Assembly (NCBI GenBank): GCA_036504595.1
Contig: DASXUX010000081.1
Coordinates: 372,001 to 436,000, forward strand
Length of the DNA stretch: 64,000 nucleotides
Reading direction: 5' to 3'
From: DASXUX01 sp036504595
Lineage (GTDB): Bacteria > Planctomycetota > SZUA-567 > H5-PLA8
Shown piece by piece: positions 7,373 through 15,311 of the stretch (positions are counted from its first letter, which is position 1; every line of letters begins with the position of its first letter). The notes below the pieces were generated by a model. It was not told where the DNA came from, searched no databases, and worked only from the letters and a program-made list of their open reading frames with translations. Made by a program: the position numbers and the translations under genes.

Positions 7373-8433
7373 CAGGCCGTTCCGGGTGGCAGGGGCATGC
7401 GGGGCAGTTTGACTTTGAGTTCCGTCGGGTTGCCGGCGCGTTCGATCTTGATGTTCAGCACGCTGTTCTCGGGGTAGCTGCGCACAATTCCTTTCAGCCG
7501 CGAATAGCTGTAGACCGGCTTGCCATCGACGCTGAGAATCTTGTCGTTCTTCTGGAAGCCCGCTTTTTCCGCGTCGCTGCCTGCATCCACGCGTTCGACG
7601 ACGGGCGTCTGTGTTTCATGCACTTCGTTTGGGAACCATACGCCGTCGGGCAATTGACCGTGGTACACGACCTTGCCGCCCGCTTCCTTCAGCAGCGGAT
7701 AGAAGCGCTGAATCTGGTCCACGGGGATCGCGTAGCCGATGCCCGTGTTCGCCTTGGCTCCGAAGCGCGACATGATTTGGCCGGTGATGCCGATCAGCTT
7801 GCCATCGAGAGTGACCAGTGGCCCGCCCGAATTGCCAGGGTTGACGGCGCAGTCGGTTTGAATCGCGTCGCAGTAATTCTGCTGGAACCTGTGCAGCGCG
7901 CTGACCGTGCCCAGGCTGACGGAAGGCGGTCCGTCCTGATCGGCCAGTTTGAACGGGTCGCCAATCGCCAGAACCTGCTGCCCGACGTGAACCTGATTGA
8001 TGTCGCCGAACTCGACATACGCCAGATTCTTCGCGTCGCGGACTTTCAGCAGCGCCAAGTCGCCGACCGGATCCGTGCCCACCAGGTCGCTGACGTGCAT
8101 GCGTCCGGTGCCTTCGATACGCACGGTCCACTGCTTGCGGTCGCCGGCGACATGATGGTTCGTCAGGATGTAGCCATCGGGGCTCACCAGGATCCCCGAG
8201 CCGCCGCCGACGAATACAAACGCCGCGTTGGTCTTGGCGATGACCTGCGTGAGTTCGTCTTCGGTCTGGAGCGCCGTGGCCATCACGGAGGCTTCGTCGT
8301 CGTTGGCGGCCTGTAGCTTCAATGCAGAGACGCAAAGGGCGCAGAGTGCGCAAAGACAAAAGATGGAACGTCTCTGGGCTCTCGGCGCTCTAAGCATCTG
8401 CGTGTTGACTGGTCCAATTTGCATTCGCTTCAC
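7372..8433 (-). CDS. HtrA/DegP-like secreted serine protease with PDZ domain
   Basis: 353 residues. The trypsin-like domain has a full triad: His94 (TNHHV), Asp125 (GDLALLKV) and Ser202 (NPGNSGGP). One PDZ domain follows (PVVERVDAGSDAEKAGFQKNDKILSV). It should act outside the cytoplasmic membrane in protein quality control. Start GTG 8431-8433 has AAGGAAGA at good spacing; ATG 8422-8424 is the alternative. The upstream gene ends 3 bp before, so the pair is an operon. The signal peptide core (IFCLCALCALCVSALKL) is written by tandem CTTTGCG/CTCTGCG repeats, the words found in spacers elsewhere in this window. Confidence 0.88.
   Translation of the reverse strand: MKRMQIGPVNTQMLRAPRAQRRSIFCLCALCALCVSALKLQAANDDEASVMATALQTEDELTQVIAKTNAAFVFVGGGSGILVSPDGYILTNHHVAGDRKQWTVRIEGTGRMHVSDLVGTDPVGDLALLKVRDAKNLAYVEFGDINQVHVGQQVLAIGDPFKLADQDGPPSVSLGTVSALHRFQQNYCDAIQTDCAVNPGNSGGPLVTLDGKLIGITGQIMSRFGAKANTGIGYAIPVDQIQRFYPLLKEAGGKVVYHGQLPDGVWFPNEVHETQTPVVERVDAGSDAEKAGFQKNDKILSVDGKPVYSYSRLKGIVRSYPENSVLNIKIERAGNPTELKVKLPRMPLPPGTA
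8317..8367. repeat. Tandem GCGCAGAG/GCGCAAAG words coding a signal peptide
   Basis: Plus-strand words GACGCAAAG, GGCGCAGAG, TGCGCAAAG in tandem, read on the minus strand as the hydrophobic core of the HtrA signal peptide. The same words appear in spacers at 14979-15000, 47160-47180 and 53240-53640. Confidence 0.75.
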
Positions 8434-8436
8434 CCG

Positions 8437-10296
8437 CTATTCTTCCTTGCGCGCAGTGAGCGTTGCCGAGGTGTGGCCGGTGACGGTGCCGCGCTGATAG
8501 GTCAGTTCGATCGTCTCACCGGGCCTGTGCGCTTTGAGCACGCGCACCAGCGCCGGCCAGGAATGTGTGTCCATGCCATCGACGCACACGATCACGTCGC
8601 CAGTCAGCAACTTCGCGCTTTCGGCGGCCGAGCCGGGGACGATGCGTTCGAGCTTCACGCCGCGGATTTCGGTCGCGTTTTCGGCGGCTTTGACGCCCAG
8701 GAACGCGCTAGCGGGAGCGCGAATATCGCGGGAAGCCTTCAGGTCCGGGAGCGTGGCAATGATCTTGTCGGCGGAAGTAAAGAAGCCCACGCCGGAGTTC
8801 TGCTGGCTCCAGTCGGCGTGTGTTCGCACGAACGCGGCCACGCCCACCACGCGCCCGCGCAAATCGATCACGGGGCCGCCCGAATTGCCGTAGTTGATCA
8901 GCGCGTCGGTTTGAACGGCGCAGCCATCCAGGCGCCCCAGCGCGCTGACGATGCCGCTGGTATGAGTGTTGGGGCCGTCTTCGCTGCAGCCGAGAACCGT
9001 TACGAAGCGGCCGATCTGCAAATTCGGATCAGCGGCCAGCGATACGGCGGGAAAGAGCGTTCCTTTCGGCGGAACGACTTTCAGCAGCGCGACGTCCAGA
9101 CCCAGGTTGCGGCCCAGCAACTGCGCCGGATAGGTGGTTCCGTCGGCGAGTTGCGCTTCGATGCTGCGCACTTCGCCCTCCACGTTGAAGGCACTGGTCA
9201 GGATATAACCTTCACCTTCGATCATCACTCCGGTGGCGGGAGCGTCGGGGCGCTGGCGCAGACGGCGCACAAGAGACTTGCGTTCGGAAGTCTCCGAGCG
9301 TTCCGGGCGCTTGATCATGAGTTTGACCATCGCCTTGGCGGTCGCACGAGAAACGGTCCGCAGCGCTTCAGGGACTGCGCGTGCGACGCTGGCGCTTTCG
9401 GAACCGTCGTAGCGGACGGAAAGCGCGGTAGCGCTGGTCGAGCCGGCCTCCGCGCCGGTGCTTGTCCCAGTCTCCGTCCCGGCTCTGGCCTGCGGGTCGC
9501 GCAGAGGCAGCGCGCGCACCGGTTCCAGGCTGCTGTGGATCAGATGCGCAGGGATCGCCGTGCCCAGCCAGCGTGATTCGCAAAAGCCCAGGCTGAGCAG
9601 TCCCAGCACGCGGCCCTGGCTGTCGATGAGCGGCCCGCCATCGGAACCCGGGTTGACGGCGGCATCGGTTTCGAGCGCGATGCCGTGGTAACGGCTCTGT
9701 TCGTCGGCGCTGACGATGTTGTAGATGCCGGAGATGGTTCCGACGCTCCAGGCGACCTGCCCGTCGCGCTTAATGGTATGGAATGGGTTGCCGGCCGTGT
9801 ACGCCAGTTCGCCAACGCTCACTTTGGAGGAGTCGCAGAGTTCAACATAAGGCAGCGGTTTCTGTTGTTCGCCGGCGGGAAAGACAACCTGCAGCGCACA
9901 GCTCTCGGTTTTCTCATCGGTGGCGAGAACCTTCGCGTCGAACACTTTTCCATCCGGAAAGTAGATCTGAACGATGCGCGTAGGGGACGGCACCACCGTG
10001 CTGGAGGTCAAAACCATACCGCCGGGGGAGACCACAACGCCAGTGCCGTAGAAGCTCTGCCCTTCGCGCTCCTGTTTGCCGGCGCGCGATTCGACCGCAA
10101 CGACTGCCGGAGAAACCTGGCGATGAACCCATTCGTGACGAGCGGTGACCTGGTTGAGCAGCGTCAAATCTTCGGCTGCGGAGCAGTTCAGCAGCAGTAG
10201 GCAGCAGCAGTAAGCAGTCACTGCAATCATCTGCCTGGGCTGAGCGCTGTTCGGTTTTGAGTGGCGGCGTTCGGGTGTGCGCAGGTTTAGGTTCAT
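8437..10296 (-). CDS. Secreted tandem HtrA-like protein, both protease domains degenerate
   Basis: 619 residues: signal peptide (about 23-41), first trypsin-like domain (about 55-260), a linker, second trypsin-like domain (about 345-510) and one PDZ domain (about 530-610). In domain 1 the His site reads LTSSTVV, the Asp site TESCALQ and the Ser site NPGSDGGP, so all three catalytic residues are gone. In domain 2 the Asp (LDVALLKV) and Ser (YGNSGGP) remain, but the His site reads ILTSAFNV. It is likely a scaffold, substrate-binding or inhibitory partner for the intact protease encoded next (inference). The signal peptide and the interdomain linker are both repeat-coded. The start could also be ATG 10228-10230. 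Confidence 0.85.
   Translation of the reverse strand: MNLNLRTPERRHSKPNSAQPRQMIAVTAYCCCLLLLNCSAAEDLTLLNQVTARHEWVHRQVSPAVVAVESRAGKQEREGQSFYGTGVVVSPGGMVLTSSTVVPSPTRIVQIYFPDGKVFDAKVLATDEKTESCALQVVFPAGEQQKPLPYVELCDSSKVSVGELAYTAGNPFHTIKRDGQVAWSVGTISGIYNIVSADEQSRYHGIALETDAAVNPGSDGGPLIDSQGRVLGLLSLGFCESRWLGTAIPAHLIHSSLEPVRALPLRDPQARAGTETGTSTGAEAGSTSATALSVRYDGSESASVARAVPEALRTVSRATAKAMVKLMIKRPERSETSERKSLVRRLRQRPDAPATGVMIEGEGYILTSAFNVEGEVRSIEAQLADGTTYPAQLLGRNLGLDVALLKVVPPKGTLFPAVSLAADPNLQIGRFVTVLGCSEDGPNTHTSGIVSALGRLDGCAVQTDALINYGNSGGPVIDLRGRVVGVAAFVRTHADWSQQNSGVGFFTSADKIIATLPDLKASRDIRAPASAFLGVKAAENATEIRGVKLERIVPGSAAESAKLLTGDVIVCVDGMDTHSWPALVRVLKAHRPGETIELTYQRGTVTGHTSATLTARKEE
9427..9491. repeat. In-frame GGTAGCGC-CCGGCCTCCG palindromic element, diverged
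   Basis: Two diverged half-copies of the GGTAGCGCCGGCCTCCG element, read on the minus strand as RAGTETGTSTGAEAGSTSA in the linker between the two protease-like domains. Confidence 0.6.
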
Positions 10297-10365
10297 GTTT
10301 TCTTTATGTTGGGGCCAAGCCCCTGCCTACTGCTGCTGCCTACTGCCTACTGCCTACTCACTGGG
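10177..10365. repeat. Inverted pair of GCAGTAG words spanning a gene start
   Basis: Left arm 10190-10222 (CAGCAGTAGGCAGCAGCAG type) and right arm 10318-10360 (CTACTGCTGCTGCCTACTG type). The left arm encodes the hydrophobic core TAYCCCLLLLNCSA of the degenerate HtrA protein; the right arm supplies the TGA of the downstream-coded 93-residue gene. Confidence 0.75.
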
Positions 10366-10639
10366 GACGGGCCTTGCCGATGAGATCGACGAACTCGCTG
10401 GGGCCGACATCCTCCAGGCGTTTGCCTCGCCGGGAGAGTTCTTCGTTGAACTTAACGGCTGTTTCCTGCATTGCCTCGTGCGTTTCTTCTGAGCCGCCCA
10501 CCAGTTGAAAATTCGGGCCCTTCGTGACGCGCACGTGGCCATCTTTATTATCCAGACCGACGCCCACCAGCAGAGCCTTCACTTTCTTTGGTGTTTTAGC
10601 GCTGGAAGCTTTCTTTTTTTTGCCTGAATCCGAGCTCAA
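10358..10639 (-). CDS. Small Lys-rich hypothetical protein
   Basis: 93 residues starting at TTG 10637-10639, with AAGGTGA upstream. The first 20 residues are rich in Lys and Ser (GKKKKASSAKTPKK); then comes KALLVGVGLDNKDGHVRVTKGPNFQLVGGSEETHE and a helical Glu-rich tail with LSRRGKRLEDV. It is cytoplasmic by appearance, with no membrane segment. I do not recognise a named family. It lies between a lipoprotein gene and the HtrA pair, all on the minus strand. The stop codon lies in a repeat arm. Confidence 0.65.
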   Translation of the reverse strand: MSSDSGKKKKASSAKTPKKVKALLVGVGLDNKDGHVRVTKGPNFQLVGGSEETHEAMQETAVKFNEELSRRGKRLEDVGPSEFVDLIGKARPQ

Positions 10640-10684
10640 CCTGAGTCACCTTTCTTTCTTCGGCCGCTACCCCCCTGTTGCCCC

Positions 10685-10700
10685 GAAAATGCGCATTTTC
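10685..10700. terminator. 16-bp perfect palindrome at the lipoprotein stop codon
   Basis: GAAAATGCGCATTTTC is perfectly self-complementary and overlaps the TGA of the lipoprotein gene. No clear T-run follows on the minus strand, so a terminator role is only suggested. Confidence 0.35.
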
Positions 10701-11346
10701 AGTTTGGTTTTTTAGCCGCTTCACCGGTCTGCCGGTTTGCATCCGTGGAAATAACCCACTGGTGCAGCCACGGACCGTCCTCACGAACCGCGAAGTGCAA
10801 TGTGTGTTGCCCTTTTGTCAGCTTGAAGCCTTTGGGCTTGCCGCTTTCCTCAAGTTGATGCCAGGCCCAGCGGTAGTTCTTCGGCGCAATCTGACCTTCT
10901 TCGTCTTCCAGATTGTAGTACGGGCTCTCATCGATTTTGACCCACACGGAGTTGCCGCAGGAGTCCAACCACTTTGCGCGCAGGTTGATGTAGTACGTGT
11001 CTTCCCGGGGCGCCTCGAAAACGTAGGTGGCCTTGCCGGGCAGCGCACCGGGTTTGTCTTTGATCTTGGTCAGGCCGAGGCTTTCGATCCAGCCGTCCGG
11101 AACGTCAAGGTACTTCATCGCCTGTCCCATGGTGACTTCGACGACCTTGATGACCTGCGTCTTACTGTCGGCGGTCGAGAACTCTTTGGTCGTCGGCTCA
11201 GCGCATTCGAGGAGGACTTTTGCCGGGTAGACCGCAGTCTTCTTCCCATTGGAAGGGGCGCTGTTGCCTGAGGCATCGTTGCCGCAGCCCACTAGAAGAA
11301 CCGTGCTGGAAAGCACAGCAGCCCACAAAACAATCATCCCGCGCAT
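10699..11346 (-). CDS. Lipoprotein with DSCGNS carbohydrate-binding-like domain
   Basis: 215 residues from ATG 11344-11346, chosen because AAGGAACG precedes it and a lipoprotein signal follows (MRGMIVLWAAVLSSTVLLVGC, lipobox LVGC). After a spacer of about 30 residues come two related parts: a short helical region (GQAMKYLDVPDGWIESLG) and a beta-rich domain with YINLRAKWLDSCGNSVWVKIDESP, a Trp-rich stretch and LTKGQHTLHFAVREDGPWLHQWVIS. The latter has the layout of jelly-roll modules. The same DSCGNS/REDG layout occurs at the N-terminus of the 965-residue protein at 36600-39497. Membrane anchored; ligand unknown. Confidence 0.75.
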   Translation of the reverse strand: MRGMIVLWAAVLSSTVLLVGCGNDASGNSAPSNGKKTAVYPAKVLLECAEPTTKEFSTADSKTQVIKVVEVTMGQAMKYLDVPDGWIESLGLTKIKDKPGALPGKATYVFEAPREDTYYINLRAKWLDSCGNSVWVKIDESPYYNLEDEEGQIAPKNYRWAWHQLEESGKPKGFKLTKGQHTLHFAVREDGPWLHQWVISTDANRQTGEAAKKPN

Positions 11347-11454
11347 TCGTTTACGTTCCTTTCGAGAAGCGACACAGCATCCTAACTTCAGTTCACCGCT
11401 GTGTCCATGCGGAGGTCTCAGAAAACATGCGGCGCAATCCATGAAACTGCCGGT

Positions 11455-12195
11455 TCAGCGTGTGACTTCGGCGTGGCCCGCGTCTGAGGCCTGCTTCGAT
11501 GCGTTCGGCGCAGATGTTCCACCTGAGGGCGAGACCGGCGGTGGAGGAGGAGAGTTACGATGCTTTCGCCATTCGTAAATGCTGATGAGCACGACAATGG
11601 CGAGCGCCGCGAAGATGTAACCCCGGCTTTTGTGCAGGATGTGTTTCGCATAGGGGCCGCAGTACCAGGCGAGGACGATAGATGTGGGGCAGGAGATGAG
11701 CGCGCCCAGCCCGTTGCACAACAGAAACGTGCGGTAGCGCACGCCCATGGTTGCGGCCATGAAGAAGGTGGGTATTCGCAGGCCTGCCAGAAATCGAGCG
11801 ACAAAGATGGTCCGCGCGCCCCAACGCCGGAAATATGACTGCACACGGGAGATCCGCTCGGGCGTCATCAGTTTTGCCAGCCGCGGCCGGTTGAGCAAAC
11901 TCATGCCATAGTGCCGGCCCAGCAGAAAGGGAACCGAATCGCCGGCGAGAATCCCCAGCACGCCGACGATGCAGAGAATAGCGATTTCACTTCTGCTCAG
12001 ATCAAGCTGGCTGGCGGAAAAGCCGGCGCTCAGGAAAATAAGCTCTTCGGGGGCGGGAAAACCCAGCCCGCAGGCAATCAGAAAGAACAGGGTTCCACCG
12101 CACAGGATGACGAAGCCGTGGGATGCCAGGACCTGTTGAATCCAATCTGCCACCGGCGCCTCGCCCTCTGACTCGAACCCTGTCTCACTGTACAC
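11455..12195 (-). CDS. DedA-family membrane protein
   Basis: 246 residues of the DedA/VTT (SNARE-associated) family. Hydrophobic segments lie near residues 28-48, 70-90, 140-165 and 190-210. The family core GDSVPFLLGRHYGMSLL (84-100) and FRRWGARTIFVARFLAGLRIPTF (121-143) with its essential Arg residues is present. DedA proteins are linked to lipid carrier flipping and membrane homeostasis. The Pro-rich tail (SPPPPPVSPSGG) is cytoplasmic or flexible. The start is GTG 12193-12195 with only a weak ribosome site. Single gene on the minus strand. Confidence 0.85.
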   Translation of the reverse strand: MYSETGFESEGEAPVADWIQQVLASHGFVILCGGTLFFLIACGLGFPAPEELIFLSAGFSASQLDLSRSEIAILCIVGVLGILAGDSVPFLLGRHYGMSLLNRPRLAKLMTPERISRVQSYFRRWGARTIFVARFLAGLRIPTFFMAATMGVRYRTFLLCNGLGALISCPTSIVLAWYCGPYAKHILHKSRGYIFAALAIVVLISIYEWRKHRNSPPPPPVSPSGGTSAPNASKQASDAGHAEVTR

Positions 12196-12420
12196 TGAAG
12201 ATAATCGTCATCCTCGTGGCACGCAACGACTGTTATGAAGACAACGGAGCTGGGCTGCATCACAACGGCAAGTTCTAAGTTTTGAGATTTAGTCTTGAGA
12301 AGTGCGAAGAGCCATAGCCAGCGGTGTGTTAAAGCCGTTGCTTTTCACCCTCCGCCTCCTGGCGTTTCGGCGTCACCGGTCGCAAGTAAGAAGTGGGAAC
12401 TGAAGACGAAGAACTTAGGT
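12196..12420. other. Gene-free spacer with weak A/T word repeats
   Basis: No coding sequence is supported here. A loose run of AAGTTCT/AGTTTTG/AGATTTA words lies at 12270-12300, with a partial complement GAACTTAGG at 12410-12419. Confidence 0.5.
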
Positions 12421-12540
12421 TGTTTCAAAACGCTGTCAGCCGTCCCTACGGGACTTTCGCGAGAAGATTCGGCTCGCGGACCCAGCACTGAGTGCTGGGC
12501 TAGTTTCATTCGGTCCCTGCGGGACGGTTTTGAAACAGCT
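12421..12540. repeat. Multi-hairpin REP-like element
   Basis: Outer arms TGTTTCAAAAC (12421-12431) and GTTTTGAAACA (12528-12538) enclose GTCCCTACGGGAC (12442-12454), TCGCGAG paired with CTCGCGGA (12457-12480), CCCAGCACTGAGTGCTGGG (12481-12499) and GTCCCTGCGGGAC (12513-12525). The whole can fold as a cloverleaf on either strand. It resembles REP/BIME elements mobilised by RAYT transposases. It abuts the TAA of the HEAT gene. Confidence 0.75.
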
Positions 12541-12542
12541 TC

Positions 12543-12887
12543 TTAAAGCTTGACCTCTTCGTGAGTGGCGGGTGAGAGCTTGGGATCGCTATCGATCGCC
12601 TTCCGAGCAGACTCCCCCATGGAGGAGAGCACCGCGGCGGCTTGCCAGCGAATCACGCGGTCGTCGGCTTTCATTGCGTCGAGCAGAAACGGAATAGCGG
12701 CTTCGCCCATTGTATGCAGAGCCACGGAGGCGCAATCGCGCGTAAAGCCGTGTTCTTCTTTCAGAAGCTGTATCAGCGTCGGGGCGACGCTGGCGCCATA
12801 ACTGGCCAGCTTGCGGGCAGCGAATAGGCGAACGCCCTCGCGGGGATCGTTGAAGGCGCTCAGGTGTGCCAGGACCTCACTCTTCAT
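12543..12887 (-). CDS. HEAT-repeat protein, small
   Basis: 114 residues consisting of about three HEAT/Armadillo-like helical repeats: DPREGVRLFAARKLASYGASVAPTLIQLLKEE (14-45), FTRDCASVALHTMGEAAIPFLLDAMK and RVIRWQAAAVLSSMGESARKAI. No signal peptide; a cytoplasmic protein-binding role is usual for such modules. The ATG is at 12885-12887. Stand-alone HEAT proteins of this length are common in PVC bacteria. Partner unknown. Confidence 0.7.
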   Translation of the reverse strand: MKSEVLAHLSAFNDPREGVRLFAARKLASYGASVAPTLIQLLKEEHGFTRDCASVALHTMGEAAIPFLLDAMKADDRVIRWQAAAVLSSMGESARKAIDSDPKLSPATHEEVKL

Positions 12888-12981
12888 AGCACTTCACTCT
12901 CCAGTTACGCATCTGCAATTTGCACCCGTGACGGCAGTGCAGAGCAAAACGCAGGCCATGTGCACAATGCGACATTCGTAT

Positions 12982-13047
12982 GGTGGGGCGGGCGTCCCTG
13001 CCCCTTCTAGGGCGCTTTTCCCGGCAGGCACGGAGGCTCGCCCTACC
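12982..13047. repeat. GGTAGGGC palindromic element at a gene end
   Basis: Arms GGTGGGGCGGGCGTCCCTGCC (12982-13002) and the complementary GGCAGGCACGGAGGCTCGCC (13023-13042) plus CTACC. On the minus strand the leading GGTAG supplies the TAG of the beta-helix gene. It is related to the in-frame elements found in fumC, the UroD-like gene and others. Confidence 0.65.
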
Positions 13048-14957
13048 GCCGCGTGCGTCCAGCTTTGCTGACATCGACCGGCTGAATTTCTAACTTGATG
13101 GCTGGCGAAGTGTTCTTGAAACGGTAGTCCGCCGCCTCCAGGTTCTCAAACTGCGGATCGGCAACCATCGTGTCTCCGGGTGCGCCGTCCGGAGGGCCGG
13201 TGCGGCTATAGTCCAGCATCTTAAAGGTTTCGATCTTGCCCACGCCGCTGTAGAACAAGTTCTTCGACCAGGTTGTGACGGCGTTTCCGCCCTGGATTTC
13301 GATCTTGCCTTTGGCGTAAAGCACGTTCTTTTCAACGGTGTAGTCGGACGAGCGTGGGAAGGTGATCTTCGCGTCGCCCAGGACAACGAAGACATTGTTG
13401 CGAATCGTATTTCGTTTCGCCATATGGTTGTGACTTGGCCAATTCACCCGCAGTGAAAAATTGTTCTCCACCACACAGTCCTGACATTGCTCATCCAGGT
13501 AATAAGCGGACGCACCGTAGCCGCCGGTATCGGTGATGTCTCGCGCGTAGTTGCCGCGCAGAATGCAACCCTTGCCGCCGAAAATGTAAATCGCCGCGCC
13601 GTCGTGCAGGACCTTCATGCAATCGTAGATGAGATTGCTTTCGACGATGTTCGCCTGCCCGCCGTAGTTGATCGCCGAATACGTGCAGTCGTGGACTTCA
13701 TTGTGGCTGACGACGTTCTCTTTTCCGCCACGATAAATCCCGACGGAACTTGGGTATGAGATGCCGACTCCATGCACGTGATTTTCCGTGATGAGCGTCT
13801 TGTTCCCGCCAACGTAAATCCCACCCGCGCCGCAAAACGAGACGTCGCAGCCATCGACGCGCAGGTTCTGGCAGTTTCCTTTAGCGTTGATGCCATGTCC
13901 GGCGACGCGCGCGACCGTCAAGTTTGAGAGCGCGCAGGATTCGGCGTTCTCGACCGAGATTGCCCCATCGAACCGTTCGGCCGCAAAACCCGCCGCGACG
14001 AGCGGAACGGTGGTTACGGAGAACGCCAGTCCGCGAACCTGAACGTTCTTGATCGGCTCCTTGGGCGTGCCTTTCAGTCGCAGGATGGTCGTGCGCGTCG
14101 GCGCGGTAACCTCGACCTGACTCATGTCCTGCCCGTCTTTAGGCCAGTACACGATGCGATTTTGAGCGCGGTCGTGATACCATTGACCCGGCGCGGTAAG
14201 ACCTTCGCGCGTGTTCCACACCACGAATTTCTTCACGCCAAACGCACCGGGCGGATGTCCGCTTTCGGAAGAAAGCGTGAGCGTGTTCTTTGCCGTGTCG
14301 TTCGCCGCGACACCGACGCAGGATTCGTCCCACATGTGATAGACGGTGATTTCGGCGTTCTTGATCTCCAGGCCGGGCGGAAGATCGCCGGCTTTGTATT
14401 GCAGCGTGGTCAGTTCCTCGTGCGTGGGCTTGCGCTTCCATCCGCCACCGGTTGTGCTCATCCACGGGACTTTGAACTCGGTCAAATGCGCGAAGCTGTC
14501 TTTGGCCGGGAAGCGCGCACGCGGACAGAACTTCCCGGCGACTTCGAGCATGCGCACTTCCCATTTGCGCTCGCCGAGGTCCGGCAGCGTTGCGGCATAG
14601 AACTTGTCGCCGTCCTTCTGCCAGTTCTTGATCTGGATGCCGCCGTATAGCACCGGGTGTTCGCCGGGAGCGGCTTCGATGAGCAGGTTCGAGTCTGCTG
14701 CCGTCAATTCGACGCTAACGTCGTAGTAAACGCCGCCGTGAATCATGATCCACTGGCCGCCAGGGGGCGCAGGTTGGTCCACGCTGCCTCTGTGCTTGCG
14801 CGAGATTTCGAGTGCCTTCGCCAGCGTGGCGACCGGCTTCTCCCCGGAGCCATCCTTTGTCGTCGCCTTTGGGCGATACATGAATTGGCGACGGATCAGC
14901 CAGCACGCAGGGCATTGTGATGAAACTTAAGAAGAGAATTCCGATCAGCGTGCGCAT
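13043..14957 (-). CDS. Secreted right-handed beta-helix protein, frameshifted
   Basis: A signal peptide (MRTLIGILFLSFITMPCVLA) starts at ATG 14955-14957 with TAGGAGC upstream and runs into PIHVSPKGDDK. The reading then continues in another frame from DGSGEKPVATLAKAL. Removing one base from AAA (plus strand TTT at 14856-14858) gives GDDKDGSGEKP, the usual entry to secreted beta-helix (pectate-lyase-like) proteins. About 635 residues result. The middle (about 310-520) has regular coils with SNLTVARVAGHG, NLRVDGCDVSFCGAGGIYVGG and YSAINYGGQANIVESNLIYD. Such proteins bind or cleave polysaccharides outside the cell. It is either a true frameshift or a one-base sequence error. Confidence 0.8.
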
Positions 14958-14969
14958 CTTGTAGCTCCT

Positions 14970-15120
14970 ATTTTCGAACCGCCAAGACGCAGAGGCGCGA
15001 AGAACAAAAAAGGGTATAGGGTCCAAGGTTCAGGGTCTAGGAACGGACAACTTCAGTGTTCCCGCTGAACCCGAACCTTCCCCTCCCTTCCCTTCTTTGA
15101 GTCTTTGAGCGTTTGCGGTT
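14970..15120. repeat. Mixed inverted word repeats upstream of the beta-helix gene
   Basis: Left: GAACCGCCAAGACGCAGAGGCGCGAAGAA-type run (14975-15003) and GGGTATAGGGTCCAAGGTTCAGGGTC (15012-15037). Right: GAACCCGAACC (15067-15078) and a TTCTTTGAGTCTTTGAGCG...GCGGTTC run (15094-15121). The arms are partly complementary. The rest of the spacer to 15311 has one palindrome and no gene. Confidence 0.65.
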
Positions 15121-15189
15121 CAAAACCCACCACCAGTCTCGCGCACTGTAGCGCATTTCGCTGAATTGCGTCGGCGGAAAAACGGGGCG

Positions 15190-15210
15190 GGACAATTTGG
15201 CAAAATGTCC
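15190..15210. promoter_or_regulatory. Candidate operator palindrome upstream of the sulfatase
   Basis: GGACAATTTG-G-CAAAATGTCC is a near-perfect 21-bp palindrome about 100 bp before the sulfatase ATG. Size and symmetry suit a dimeric repressor or activator; no regulator gene is in the window. Confidence 0.35.
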
Positions 15211-15311
15211 TACAACCTCGCGCATTTCACGAAAGCGCGCTACGCTGGCATTTCGGCAAACGCGCAGCGTTCAAACGACCTTCATTCCGGCAGATCGAGA
15301 GGGGCCTGGTC

